From NCBI GenBank assembly GCA_937924845.1, contig CALDUQ010000109.1, forward strand, positions 1-36,733: a stretch of DNA of 36,733 nucleotides, written 5' to 3'. Position 1 is the first letter of the stretch; the number at the start of each line of letters is the position of its first letter. The position numbers and the translations under genes are program-made. Below, in pieces: positions 17,032-25,889 of this stretch. This DNA comes from an uncultured Flavobacteriaceae bacterium. Its GTDB lineage: Bacteria > Bacteroidota > Bacteroidia > Flavobacteriales > Flavobacteriaceae. The notes below the pieces were generated by a model. It saw only the letters and a list, made by a program, of their open reading frames with translations. It was not told the DNA's origin and searched no databases.

Positions 17032-17949
17032 TTAAAACACATAACGCAAACCAATATTATATGACTCGCCTAACCCCGAATCGTTACCTCTTACAAAGTA
17101 GCTAAATAAAGTTTCGATATTTAAAGTGTTAGTTAATTGATATTTCACACCCGAACCAATGGCGGTTAAATTTTGCTCAAAATTATTTCCTAAGTCAATC
17201 AGTTGAAAATGCTGAACAAATGCTTGCGCTGTAAATTTTGACGTAGGAAAGTAACTTACAAAAGCCCCTGGTGTTAAACGAAGGCTATTATTAGCAAAAC
17301 TACCTGTTGAGCGTCTACCATCAAACTTTAACGTTTCGCCAAAATTAAACTCAGTATTTAAATCAAAAAATAATTGCCATTCTCTAGTATTACCCAGCGA
17401 AACGTCGTAAAAAAAACGGTTTTGTAATGTAAATCCGTCTTGATCAAAAAATACACCTTGATCAAATTCACTTTTTATTGTAGGGATTACAAATGATGTT
17501 TGTATAGAAAAGTTACCTATACTTTTAAAAGGCACAAATTTAACACTAGGCGCTATGCTAGTTATGCCGCTTCTGGCGGAACCTGCCTCACCATCAAAAC
17601 TAAACACATCAAAAGCACCTCGCCCACCAATGGTATTCGATCTAAATTCAATAATTGCACCAACTGTTATTCTTCTGTTTTCACTTACCCCATAAAAAGC
17701 ATCAAGTGTAGATGTAAAAAAGTTTTCGCGACTAGTTGTTGTTACATCACCACTTGAATTAGCAAAGCGCGTTTGTGTATACAAATTGTTAAACCATTTT
17801 ATATCCAATTGCCCTTTACCTATTAATTTTGAGGGTGTTAAATTTTGTATTACCGAGCCAAACTCCTCATCTGCTTGCGTATCCTCTTGAGAAAATCCAT
17901 AAAAAGACAGGCTTAAAACTGCCAGAAGTACTGTATATATATTTTTCAT
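17032..17949 (-). CDS. Predicted outer membrane beta-barrel protein of unknown function
   Basis: A 305-residue protein not recognised with certainty. Seen: a signal peptide (about 1-20, ending YGFSQ), a short acidic stretch, then alternating polar/hydrophobic strands through the whole length (for example RITVGAIIEFRSN, FSIQTSFVIPTIKS, WQLFFDLNTEFNFG) and a C-terminal NIGLRYVF ending in phenylalanine. This is the pattern of a small outer-membrane barrel, like those annotated as 'transporter' or phenol-degradation-type porins. It lies between the DUF547 gene (21 bases upstream) and two Omp85-like genes. The substrate is unknown. Confidence 0.7.
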   Translation of the reverse strand: MKNIYTVLLAVLSLSFYGFSQEDTQADEEFGSVIQNLTPSKLIGKGQLDIKWFNNLYTQTRFANSSGDVTTTSRENFFTSTLDAFYGVSENRRITVGAIIEFRSNTIGGRGAFDVFSFDGEAGSARSGITSIAPSVKFVPFKSIGNFSIQTSFVIPTIKSEFDQGVFFDQDGFTLQNRFFYDVSLGNTREWQLFFDLNTEFNFGETLKFDGRRSTGSFANNSLRLTPGAFVSYFPTSKFTAQAFVQHFQLIDLGNNFEQNLTAIGSGVKYQLTNTLNIETLFSYFVRGNDSGLGESYNIGLRYVF

Positions 17950-17970
17950 TTTGATATAATTTTTTTTTAA

Positions 17971-18681
17971 TTATTGCTTATTAACATTCCAGTTATAAGT
18001 AAAATAACTTAGCTTAAAATTTGAAGGAATTTTTTCAGTTCTGTAGGCATTTAAAAAATCAATTTCGGTTCCGTTTTTAACAAAATCTTCCTTATACCAT
18101 TTTAATATTTCCGAACCTAAAACTGTTTTTTTCTTTGTATTAACCTTTACAAAACTTCCATTTATTGCTAATTTGGTTTGTGCGTCTAATTGCGATTCTA
18201 AAATCCCGGGTTTGTACGCTTTATTAATTAAGGGCGGGCAACCTATAGCGCCGCAAACTAACACAAAATGAAAACGGGGGTCTTTAAATTCAGCCCTAAG
18301 CAACTTATTTTCAATATCATTAAGTGTCACTGATTTACCAGCTATTTTATGCGTTTTCTTATCAAAAAAACCAGCTTTATCTAAAGGTGATTTTATAGGA
18401 TAATTATCTACAATACTTTTTATTACCGTAATATTATAGGCATTTATCCAAAAAGCTTGATAAACTTCAGGGTTTGTTTTAGCTACAGTAATTTTTTTCC
18501 CTAATGCAATTAATTCATCCAATAATTGCGGATTTTTTTTAATCTTGGCATAAGCAACCTTTCCGTTACTAACATTGGTTTTAAAAAGCTCATGTGCTTT
18601 TAAAAAATAAGAGTCTACGCTTTGCGAAAAGCTTAAATTTGATACTAATATGATACTTAATAAAAGGCTGATTTTTTTCAT
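17971..18681 (-). CDS. DUF547 domain protein, secreted
   Basis: A 236-residue protein with a signal peptide (1-20, ending LSFSQ) and a DUF547 core: AFWINAYNITVIKSIV (about 81-96), the central NDIENKLLR, and FVLVCGAIGCPPL with its two cysteines. In this family the CGAIGCP stretch and a nearby histidine are strictly conserved and have been suggested to form a papain-like catalytic site, but no activity is proven. It is the first gene of a minus-strand run with a barrel protein and two Omp85-like proteins, and is divergent from an FAD oxidoreductase and iron-sulfur protein pair. Location is predicted to be periplasmic. Confidence 0.88.
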   Translation of the reverse strand: MKKISLLLSIILVSNLSFSQSVDSYFLKAHELFKTNVSNGKVAYAKIKKNPQLLDELIALGKKITVAKTNPEVYQAFWINAYNITVIKSIVDNYPIKSPLDKAGFFDKKTHKIAGKSVTLNDIENKLLRAEFKDPRFHFVLVCGAIGCPPLINKAYKPGILESQLDAQTKLAINGSFVKVNTKKKTVLGSEILKWYKEDFVKNGTEIDFLNAYRTEKIPSNFKLSYFTYNWNVNKQ

Positions 18682-18735
18682 TTGACATGTATATTTTTAA
18701 GTAGAGTGTTTTAGGTCGTATTATTTATTTCTTAA

Positions 18736-18825
18736 TTACAAAATGCTTTTTTTTATAAATGTTGTAACTTATCAAACAAATAATTTATAAAAATTCTAAA
18801 TTACAATCTAATCATAAGGTTGTAA
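18736..18825. promoter_or_regulatory. Cluster of TTACAA/TTGTAA half-sites and an FNR-like core in a divergent control region
   Basis: The 184-base gap between the DUF547 gene and the FAD oxidoreductase holds TTACAA at 18736-18741 and 18801-18806 and its inverse TTGTAA at 18762-18767 and 18820-18825, making two head-to-head pairs (spacers 20 and 13). TTGTA-ACTT-ATCAA at 18762-18775 also fits the TTG-N8-CAA core of CRP/FNR-type sites with 8 of 10 conserved positions. Assuming bases at 1/3 A/T and 1/6 G/C, about 0.25 such hexamers would be expected in this gap, against four seen. Binding is not shown. Confidence 0.4.
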
Positions 18826-18865
18826 ATCTAATTTCGACTCATCAAAGTATAAAAAAACAAAATTC

Positions 18866-20212
18866 ATGGAAGACCACGTTGTTATTATAGGAAACGGAAT
18901 ATCTGGTGTTACTGCTGCTCGGCATATTCGTAAAGCATCCAACAAAAAAATAACTATCATATCTGCCGAGACCAATTACTTTTTTTCAAGAACAGCGCTA
19001 ATGTATGTATATATGGGACACATGAAATTTGAGCATACCCAACCTTACGAGCCCTATTTTTGGAAAAAAAACAGAATCGAGCTTAAGCAAGGGTACGTTT
19101 CTAAAATAGATAGCGATACTAAACAGTTACATTTCGCCAATGGCGAAACATTAGCCTACGATAAATTAATTTTAGCAACAGGTAGTAAACCCAATAAGTT
19201 TGGCTGGCCAGGGCAAGATTTAAATGGGGTAATGGGTATGTACCACAAACAAGATTTAGAAAATCTTGAAAAACATGCACCCGATAACAAAACTTGTAAA
19301 CGTGCCGTAATTGTTGGGGGTGGTTTAATAGGTATTGAATTGGCCGAAATGCTTCACTCACGTCATATTCCTGTGACATTTTTAGTGAGAGAAACCAGTT
19401 TTTGGAATGGAGTTTTGCCCCAAGGCGAATCGGCTATGATTAATAGAGAAATACTGCGAAACGGTATCGATTTAAGACTAAACACTAATTTGCGCGAAAT
19501 TAAATCTGATAAAAACGGTAAAGTAAAATCAGTAATTATTGAAGAAACTGGCGAAGAAATTGCATGTAATGTTGTAGGATTAACAGCTGGAGTATCGCCA
19601 AATATTAATTTTATTAAAAACTCAAATATCGAAACTGGCAGAGGCATAAAAGTAAATCAATACTTAGAAACCAACATTACAGATATTTACGCCATAGGCG
19701 ATTGTGCCGAGCAACACAAAGGCATAAATGGCCGTCGCCCAATTGAAGCCGTTTGGTACACAGGACGTATGATGGGCGAAACCGTAGCGCAAACCATATG
19801 CGGCAATCGTATAAAATACCAACCAGGACATTGGTTTAACTCAGCAAAATTTATAGATATCGAATACCAAACTTATGGTTGGGTATTTGCACAGCCCAGA
19901 GAAAATGAAACACATTTTCATTGGAAACACGATGATGACACTAAATGCATAACCATAAACATGAATGCCACTACCGGCGAATTTATTGGTATTAATACCT
20001 TCGGAATTAGAATGCGTCATGAATTATTTGACCAATGGCTCACCGAAAAACGAGATGTAGACTACATACTCGAACACTTAAAAGATGCTAATTTTGACCC
20101 TGAATTTTTCGCACAATTTGAAGAAGATATTATCGCACAATACAACACAGAGTTTAACAAAAACATAAGCCCAAAGAAAAAAAGTTGGACTCGTATATTT
20201 AGCAAAGCATAA
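18866..20212 (+). CDS. NAD(P)/FAD-dependent oxidoreductase (NirB/rubredoxin-reductase-like)
   Basis: A 448-residue pyridine-nucleotide-disulfide oxidoreductase with a first dinucleotide fold GNGISG (9-14), a second GGGLIGIELAE for NAD(P)H, and the AIGDCAE motif that holds the FAD. There is no CxxC redox disulfide, so it resembles the rubredoxin/ferredoxin reductase or nitrite reductase large-subunit type. The last about 130 residues (from WFNSAKFIDIEYQTYGW) are an extra domain. It lies 14 bases before a membrane iron-sulfur protein, so it probably feeds NAD(P)H electrons to it; this pairing is inferred from position. The ATG at 18866 follows an AT-rich leader. Confidence 0.92.
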   Translation: MEDHVVIIGNGISGVTAARHIRKASNKKITIISAETNYFFSRTALMYVYMGHMKFEHTQPYEPYFWKKNRIELKQGYVSKIDSDTKQLHFANGETLAYDKLILATGSKPNKFGWPGQDLNGVMGMYHKQDLENLEKHAPDNKTCKRAVIVGGGLIGIELAEMLHSRHIPVTFLVRETSFWNGVLPQGESAMINREILRNGIDLRLNTNLREIKSDKNGKVKSVIIEETGEEIACNVVGLTAGVSPNINFIKNSNIETGRGIKVNQYLETNITDIYAIGDCAEQHKGINGRRPIEAVWYTGRMMGETVAQTICGNRIKYQPGHWFNSAKFIDIEYQTYGWVFAQPRENETHFHWKHDDDTKCITINMNATTGEFIGINTFGIRMRHELFDQWLTEKRDVDYILEHLKDANFDPEFFAQFEEDIIAQYNTEFNKNISPKKKSWTRIFSKA

Positions 20213-20226
20213 CCTAAAACTAAAGC

Positions 20227-21855
20227 ATGAAAACATTATCATACACAGGCCTATTTATTTTTTTAAGTGGCTTAGCAATATTTACAGCCTCTATATTTTT
20301 AGGAGATTTTCAACTTAAACAATCAGATTTAAGTAGCTTTTTAGATCAAAAAGGCATTAATAACGACTTTCTTCAAAATGAATTTAAAAACTCTAACATC
20401 ACCAAAAATCGACTTGGGATTTTTGAATTTTCAAGCATAGTCAGAGGTGTTTTAAAAAACAACAACGCTCATTACGACCAATTAATTGCTAAATACGATG
20501 CGGCTAAAGATTGGGACAAAAAAGGTAAACAATACCAATTTAGAATTAACGAGAAAGATTTTAGATCGGTGAGTTTTGCACTTGCAAAAAAAGCGGGTTC
20601 AGGTTTTGTTGTTGAAAACAAAGGCTTAATGTGGTTTCTAACCTTTGGGCTAGGCATACTAGGCGCCTTATTATTTATTTTGCCTCAACTAAAATTACTA
20701 GGCCCAAAAGGGATTAAAAACAATGGCATTCACCTTAATGCGGCCACAAATCGCGGATGGATTGCTTGGTTAGTACTTGTGTATTTAGTAACGTTTTACA
20801 TCTTTTTATATTTCATGGCCGACTATGTGGTAAATTGGACCTTTATTTTAGACCCAATTAGTATATCACTTAGCAAAAATGAAGCTAGCCAATGGTTTGT
20901 TTATGGCTTTTTATACTGTGTAATCATGGTAGTTATGGCTGTTAGAATGTATATAAAATATCGCCACAATAAATATCAAATTGTTAGAACAACATCGGTA
21001 TTATTTTTTCAAATTGTATTTGCATTTTTAATTCCTGAAATTATGACCAGACTTAAAATGCCTAGTTATGATTTTAAAAATGCCTTCCCATTAGATTATG
21101 ATTTTTTCTTTGAGTGGAACTTAAAATCACTTACCGAAAGTGGCTCAATAGGCTTGTTTATACTTGTATGGGGTATTTTACTCACATTAGTTATTGTACC
21201 AGTAATGGTTTATTTTTTTGGTAAAAGATGGTATTGTAGTTGGGTTTGTGGTTGCGGTGGCCTTGCCGAAACATTAGGCGACCCTTACCGTCATCTGTCA
21301 AGCAAAAAAATGATTTCATGGAAACTTGAACGCTGGTTAATTCATTCGGTTTTAGCATTTTCATTATTAATGACATTGGTGGTACTATATTGTTATTTTA
21401 CAGGGGCTAGCTCACTTTTAGGCATTCCAGCCGATTGGATTAAGGACACCTATAGCGTATTAATTGGCGCATGGTTTGCAGGTGTTATTGGCACAGGTTT
21501 TTACCCCATATTTGGCAATAGAGTTTGGTGTCGTTTTGGATGCCCATTAGCTGCTTACCTTGGTTTAGTACAACGCTTTAAATCGCGATTTAGAATTACA
21601 ACAAACGGTGGGCAATGTATTTCATGCGGCAATTGCTCAACACATTGCGAAATGGGCATTGATGTACGTAGCTATGCCCAAAAAGGCGAAAACATTGTAC
21701 GCTCAAGCTGTGTAGGCTGTGGTGTATGCAGTGCTGTGTGCCCTAGAGGCGTACTAAAATTAGAAAATGGCCCTTTAGACGGCCGTATTAACCCAACAGA
21801 TGTACTGCTTGGTAATGATGTTGATTTGATGGACTTAGTAAATAATAAATCTTAA
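20227..21855 (+). CDS. Membrane-bound iron-sulfur protein, NapH/CcoG/NosR-like
   Basis: A 542-residue protein with about eight membrane segments (first at 4-27, then a soluble region of about 110 residues, then segments near 137-157, 180-206, 222-242, 256-272, 305-331, and two more after 360). Two CxxxC-type motifs sit at segment ends: YCSWVCGC (C337, C341, C343) and CRFGCPL (C435, C439), as in NapH, CcoG and NosR. The C-terminal domain has two [4Fe-4S] motifs: C464-x2-C467-x2-C470-x3-C474 and C495-x2-C498-x2-C501-x3-C505-P. It is likely an electron carrier between the upstream flavoprotein and periplasmic or membrane partners. The large soluble loop after the first segment is unlike CcoG. 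The physiological acceptor is unknown. Confidence 0.88.
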   Translation: MKTLSYTGLFIFLSGLAIFTASIFLGDFQLKQSDLSSFLDQKGINNDFLQNEFKNSNITKNRLGIFEFSSIVRGVLKNNNAHYDQLIAKYDAAKDWDKKGKQYQFRINEKDFRSVSFALAKKAGSGFVVENKGLMWFLTFGLGILGALLFILPQLKLLGPKGIKNNGIHLNAATNRGWIAWLVLVYLVTFYIFLYFMADYVVNWTFILDPISISLSKNEASQWFVYGFLYCVIMVVMAVRMYIKYRHNKYQIVRTTSVLFFQIVFAFLIPEIMTRLKMPSYDFKNAFPLDYDFFFEWNLKSLTESGSIGLFILVWGILLTLVIVPVMVYFFGKRWYCSWVCGCGGLAETLGDPYRHLSSKKMISWKLERWLIHSVLAFSLLMTLVVLYCYFTGASSLLGIPADWIKDTYSVLIGAWFAGVIGTGFYPIFGNRVWCRFGCPLAAYLGLVQRFKSRFRITTNGGQCISCGNCSTHCEMGIDVRSYAQKGENIVRSSCVGCGVCSAVCPRGVLKLENGPLDGRINPTDVLLGNDVDLMDLVNNKS

Positions 21856-21862
21856 AAAAACA

Positions 21863-22339
21863 TTGAAACACCTCATCTATTTTGTACTTGCATTAACTTT
21901 TAACATATCTTTTTCACAAAAAACATATGTTAAAAGTTATTACAATAATGGTCAACTAAAATCCGAAGGCTGGAAAAACAAGGATTCAAAAACAGGATAT
22001 TGGAAATATTATTACAAAAACACAAAACTTAAAAAACAGGGGCATTATACAAATAATAAAGCTACAGATTACTGGTTTTTTTATAGAGAAAATGGACAAA
22101 AAGAAAAAGAAGGCCAATTTTTAAATGGGCAACAGTATAATTGGTGGATATTTTATAACAAAAATGGTATTGTTGATCATAAATGTCAACTAAAAATGAA
22201 TCAAAAAAATGGGTATTGCTTAATGTATGAAAACACAAAACTAATTTCTGCTCGCAAATACAACAGCGGTAAATTTATTAAAGAATGGACCAACTTATTT
22301 GATTTTAAAAAAGAAAACAAACTATCCGATTTAAAATAA
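21863..22339 (+). CDS. Secreted MORN/YwqK-type repeat protein
   Basis: A 158-residue protein starting at TTG (21863), 7 bases after the iron-sulfur gene; a signal peptide (1-19, ending NISFSQ) directly after this codon supports the start. The mature part is made of four to five MORN-like repeats of about 23 residues (YYNNGQLKSEGWKN, YYKNTKLKKQGHYTNN, YRENGQKEKEGQFLNG and so on) with the G-x-W-x-x-Y core. Members are often labelled 'YwqK family antitoxin', but there is no toxin partner and the signal peptide argues for a surface or periplasmic role. Function is unknown. Confidence 0.85.
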   Translation: MKHLIYFVLALTFNISFSQKTYVKSYYNNGQLKSEGWKNKDSKTGYWKYYYKNTKLKKQGHYTNNKATDYWFFYRENGQKEKEGQFLNGQQYNWWIFYNKNGIVDHKCQLKMNQKNGYCLMYENTKLISARKYNSGKFIKEWTNLFDFKKENKLSDLK

Positions 22340-22404
22340 TTATAAAATCAAATTCATTTATTTTTTTAATTACCTTTATACCAAATTTTTTAATCATTCA
22401 CTAA

Positions 22405-22971
22405 ATGAATCGTGCTTTAAAACGTATCATTGTTTTATTAGTTTTTATTAGTTTTTGCGGCTTGGGTTACGCCTATTATAAAGGGATATTTACCGAGCAA
22501 TCATTAAGCCCAAAAGATACTGTTGCGTTTAAACTTAATGATTTAAAACTTGAAGTAAAATATAACCGTCCATCAAAACGAGATCGTGATATTTTTGGAG
22601 GTCTAGTTAGTTTCAATAAAGTTTGGCGTACTGGCGCTAATGAAGCAACCACATTTAAAACCAATAGTGATTTAATTATTTTAAATGACACACTGCCAAA
22701 AGGAAAATACACCCTTTGGACTATACCTAACAAAAACAATTGGCAAATTATATTTAACAAAAAACAATACAAATGGGGTGTTGATGAGCAAATGCAACCA
22801 GCAAGACAAAAGGCTTATGATGCATTAATAGCTACTATACCTACACATAAAATTAATAGCGTTGTAGAGCAATTTACAATTGCATTTGATAACTCGACTG
22901 ATAAACTATATTTAACCCTTGCATGGGATACCACTAAAATTGTTGTTCCGCTTAAACAAAGTGAAATCTAA
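22405..22971 (+). CDS. DUF2911 domain protein, membrane-anchored or secreted
   Basis: A 188-residue protein with one N-terminal membrane segment (about 8-27) and a DUF2911 core: VKYNRPSKRDRDIFGGLV, VWRTGANEATTF, LPKGKYTLWTIP and IFNKKQYKWG are the recognisable segments. The function of DUF2911 is unknown; the fold is a small beta-rich domain. The gene stops at 22971, overlapping the GTG of meaB by 11 bases, so the two are probably translated together. The 65-base gap before it has no clear promoter box. Confidence 0.87.
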   Translation: MNRALKRIIVLLVFISFCGLGYAYYKGIFTEQSLSPKDTVAFKLNDLKLEVKYNRPSKRDRDIFGGLVSFNKVWRTGANEATTFKTNSDLIILNDTLPKGKYTLWTIPNKNNWQIIFNKKQYKWGVDEQMQPARQKAYDALIATIPTHKINSVVEQFTIAFDNSTDKLYLTLAWDTTKIVVPLKQSEI

Positions 22972-24043
22972 AAAACCAAATACAACTGCTATAAATGAAA
23001 AAGCAGGAATTGAACACCCAAAATCAATTGACGCAAAAGCCATTGCCAAAATTAAACTTAAACGCAAACGGCAACAATCAACCGCGTATTTGGCAAAAAA
23101 AATAACCGAAGGTAATATTACTGCATTAAGTCGAGCCATTACATTAATTGAAAGTAAAAACCCAAAACACGCACAACAAGCCGAACAACTAATAAACATC
23201 TGTTTACCTAAAGCAAACAACTCAATACGAGTAGGTGTAACTGGAGTTCCTGGAGTAGGCAAAAGCACTTTTATTGAAGCGCTTGGCAATTTAATTACTA
23301 CTCAAAACAAAAAAGTAGCAATACTAGCTGTAGACCCCAGTAGCACAATATCTGGCGGAAGTATTTTGGGCGACAAAACCAGAATGAATACTTTGGTTAA
23401 AAACAAAAACGCTTTTATTAGACCATCAGCATCAGGTAACTCGCTTGGAGGTGTTGCCCAAAAAACACGCGAAACCATAATTTTATGCGAAGCTGCTGGC
23501 TTTGATGTTATAATTATTGAAACTGTTGGTGTAGGACAAAGTGAAACCGCAGTACACAGCATGGTTGATTTTTTTTTATTACTAAAACTTGCAGGTGCTG
23601 GCGACGAACTACAAGGTATTAAAAGAGGTATTATTGAAATGGCTGATGCAATTGCCATAAATAAAGCCGATGGCAATACTCTTAATAGCGCAAAACTTGC
23701 GCGTATCGAATTTGAAAGAGCATTGCATTTATACCCAAAAAAAGAGTCTGATTGGTCTCCTAAAGTTAAATTAGTAAGTGCTTTAAAAAATGAAGGTATT
23801 GACACTATTTGGCAACTAATTTGCGATTATGAATCATTAACCAAAAACAATCATTTTTTTGATAAAAAAAGAAATGACCAAAACACGTATTGGCTATTAC
23901 AAACTATTGAAAATAAACTAAAAACTGATTTTTTTAACAAAAAAGGTATACACGAAGCCCTGAAACAACAATTAAAACAAATTGAAGCGCTTAAAACAAC
24001 ACCATTTGCCGCTGCTAAATACCTAATGAATTTCAAACCATGA
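22961..24043 (+). CDS. meaB: Methylmalonyl-CoA mutase-associated GTPase MeaB (ArgK family)
   Basis: MeaB guards and reloads the cobalamin-dependent methylmalonyl-CoA mutase. The 360-residue product from GTG at 22961 shows the P-loop GVPGVGKST (95-103), the [19 protein letters not shown] switch region, ETVGVGQSE, and NKADG, all diagnostic of the MeaB/ArgK G3E GTPases. An upstream TTG at 22919 is also open but would overlap the previous gene by 53 bases; the GTG at 22961 overlaps by only 11 and gives a normal length. No mutase gene is in the window. Its TGA overlaps the ATG of rimK by 4 bases, starting a tightly packed set of four genes. Confidence 0.94.
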   Translation: MKSKKPNTTAINEKAGIEHPKSIDAKAIAKIKLKRKRQQSTAYLAKKITEGNITALSRAITLIESKNPKHAQQAEQLINICLPKANNSIRVGVTGVPGVGKSTFIEALGNLITTQNKKVAILAVDPSSTISGGSILGDKTRMNTLVKNKNAFIRPSASGNSLGGVAQKTRETIILCEAAGFDVIIIETVGVGQSETAVHSMVDFFLLLKLAGAGDELQGIKRGIIEMADAIAINKADGNTLNSAKLARIEFERALHLYPKKESDWSPKVKLVSALKNEGIDTIWQLICDYESLTKNNHFFDKKRNDQNTYWLLQTIENKLKTDFFNKKGIHEALKQQLKQIEALKTTPFAAAKYLMNFKP

Positions 24044-24918
24044 ATATTATAATCCTTTCGCGTAACGAACATTTATACTCTACACGTCGCTTAATTGATG
24101 AAGCCGAATATCGAGACCACAATGTAGAAGTTATTGACCCATTAAAGTGCGACTTAATAATTGAGCAAGAAAAACCCCGTATATTTTATGAAGGTCGTTA
24201 TTTAAACAACGTAGATGCTATAATCCCCCGCATAGGTAGCTCTGTAACATTTTACGGTTGCGCCGTAGTAAGACAATTTGAAATGATGAATGTATTTACC
24301 ACGGTAACATCAGAGGCAATACTTAGATCTCGCGACAAATTAAGAAGCTTACAACGCCTTACAAAAGCTGGTGTTGGCATGCCAAAAACCGTTTTCACTA
24401 ACTATTCAAGAGACGTTGAACAAGCTATAAAACACGTAGGCGGCACACCTGTAATTATTAAATTACTTGAAGGCACACAAGGCTTGGGAGTTGTACTTGC
24501 AGAAACTAAAAATGCTGCCGAATCGGTACTAGAAGCATTTAATGGCCTACAAGCTAGAGTTATTGTTCAAGAATATATTAATGAGGCTAAAGGCGCCGAT
24601 TTAAGAGCGCTTATTGTTGATGGGCAAGTTGTAGGTGCCATGAAGCGACAAGGTAAAGAAGGTGAGTTTAGATCTAACTTACATCGAGGGGGAACAGCAA
24701 ACCTTGTTAAGCTTTCGGAGTCCGAAATTAAAATTGCGATGAAAGCTGCAAAAGCTTTAAAATTACCAGTTTGTGGTGTTGATATGCTACAATCCAGCAG
24801 AGGACCATTAATTTTAGAAGTAAATTCAACCCCAGGTCTCGAAGGCATCGAAACCGCAACAAATAAAAATATAGCTAGAAGTATTATTACTTTTATAGAA
24901 CGAAACAGTGGGAGATAA
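24040..24918 (+). CDS. rimK: RimK-type glutamate ligase (ATP-grasp; ribosomal protein S6 modification)
   Basis: RimK adds glutamate residues to the C-terminus of ribosomal protein S6 and can make poly-glutamate. The 292-residue protein follows E. coli RimK over its full length: N-terminal [17 protein letters not shown] and [14 protein letters not shown]-grasp residues K141 and EGTQGLG (144-150), FRSNLHRGG (210-218), and the metal-binding [11 protein letters not shown] (260-270). It overlaps meaB (4 bases) and a zinc hydrolase gene (1 base, TAATG at 24916-24920), so the three form one operon. S6 itself (rpsF) is not in the window, so S6 as the target is by homology. Confidence 0.93.
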   Translation: MNIIILSRNEHLYSTRRLIDEAEYRDHNVEVIDPLKCDLIIEQEKPRIFYEGRYLNNVDAIIPRIGSSVTFYGCAVVRQFEMMNVFTTVTSEAILRSRDKLRSLQRLTKAGVGMPKTVFTNYSRDVEQAIKHVGGTPVIIKLLEGTQGLGVVLAETKNAAESVLEAFNGLQARVIVQEYINEAKGADLRALIVDGQVVGAMKRQGKEGEFRSNLHRGGTANLVKLSESEIKIAMKAAKALKLPVCGVDMLQSSRGPLILEVNSTPGLEGIETATNKNIARSIITFIERNSGR

Positions 24919-25889
24919 TGACTGACCAAACAAACACTTTACATATTTTAGGCACTGACATTGCATTAGGAGAAAGTCGTGAAATTAATTTTAATGTAGC
25001 CAAATTACACACACAAGCTACAATTGATGTGCCTGTGATTATTGAACGATCAAATACACCTGGGCCAACAGTGTTATTTACAGCAGGCATACATGGCGAT
25101 GAAGTAAATGGCGTCGAAATTGTAAGACAACTCATTGCTAAAGGTATAAACAAGCCTAAGCGCGGCACAATAATTTGTATTCCGGTAATTAATATGCTTG
25201 GTTTTTTAAACAAATCAAGAGAATTACCCGACGGAAGAGATTTAAATCGTGTATTTCCTGGTCACCCAAAAGGGTCACTAGCAAGTCAAGTTGCTTATAA
25301 ACTGATAAATGATATTGTGCCGCAAGCGGATTTAATTATAGATTACCATACAGGTAGCGCCGATAGGTTTAACTCAGCACACATACGTATTGTTAAAGAT
25401 AATGAACCACTTAAAAATTTAGCAGATGTTTTTGGCGCACCATTTATAATGTACTCTAAAAATTTAAAAAAATCATTTAGAAGCGCCTGCTCAAAACTAA
25501 ACATACCCATGCTTTTATTTGAAGGAGGTAAATCTTACCATTTAGACAACACAATAAGTAACACAGGAGTTAATGGCGCAAAACGCATTTTAAAACATTT
25601 AAATATGCTAAACGTTAAGTTTAAATCGCAACCACCAAAACATAAATGCGTAATAATTTCTGAAAGCAAATGGATACGTGCAAAACACTCGGGGATGTTT
25701 AGAGCCACTGTAAAACTTAACACACTGGTCGAAAAAGGCACAAGCATTGGCGTTATTACCGATCCGTTTGGCAAATTCAGCTATGCTGTAAAAAGCTCAA
25801 GCGCTGGTTATCTTTTTAATATCAATGAGGCCCCTTTAGTACATCAAGGGGATGCTTTATTTCATATTTCAACTCAAATATCAGAATGA
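24918..25889 (+). CDS. Succinylglutamate desuccinylase/aspartoacylase family zinc hydrolase
   Basis: A 323-residue member of the AstE/AspA branch of the M14 metallohydrolases. Zinc ligands are seen as H59-x2-E62 (GIHGDEVNG) and H144 (DYHTGS); LPDGRDLNRVFPG (103-115) and LLFEGG supply the substrate-binding arginine and the catalytic glutamate. The last about 90 residues (from KWIRAKHSGMFRA) form a beta-rich domain seen in this branch. It overlaps rimK by 1 base and the next gene by 4. It may hydrolyse an amide bond of glutamate or aspartate; given rimK next to it, removal of glutamate tags is an attractive but unproven role. Confidence 0.9.
   Translation: MTDQTNTLHILGTDIALGESREINFNVAKLHTQATIDVPVIIERSNTPGPTVLFTAGIHGDEVNGVEIVRQLIAKGINKPKRGTIICIPVINMLGFLNKSRELPDGRDLNRVFPGHPKGSLASQVAYKLINDIVPQADLIIDYHTGSADRFNSAHIRIVKDNEPLKNLADVFGAPFIMYSKNLKKSFRSACSKLNIPMLLFEGGKSYHLDNTISNTGVNGAKRILKHLNMLNVKFKSQPPKHKCVIISESKWIRAKHSGMFRATVKLNTLVEKGTSIGVITDPFGKFSYAVKSSSAGYLFNINEAPLVHQGDALFHISTQISE

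Noticed and set aside
21863-22339. Toxin-antitoxin module suggested by the 'YwqK antitoxin' family name
   Set aside because: No toxin gene is adjacent and the protein has a signal peptide; the MORN-repeat reading is sufficient.
22919-22960. Upstream TTG start giving meaB 14 extra residues
   Set aside because: It would overlap the DUF2911 gene by 53 bases and the extra residues are hydrophobic and unlike MeaB N-termini; GTG at 22961 overlaps by 11.
23302-23805. Minus-strand open frame of 167 codons opposite meaB
   Set aside because: The plus strand encodes a full set of MeaB GTPase motifs over the same bases; the antisense product has no recognisable domain or start context.
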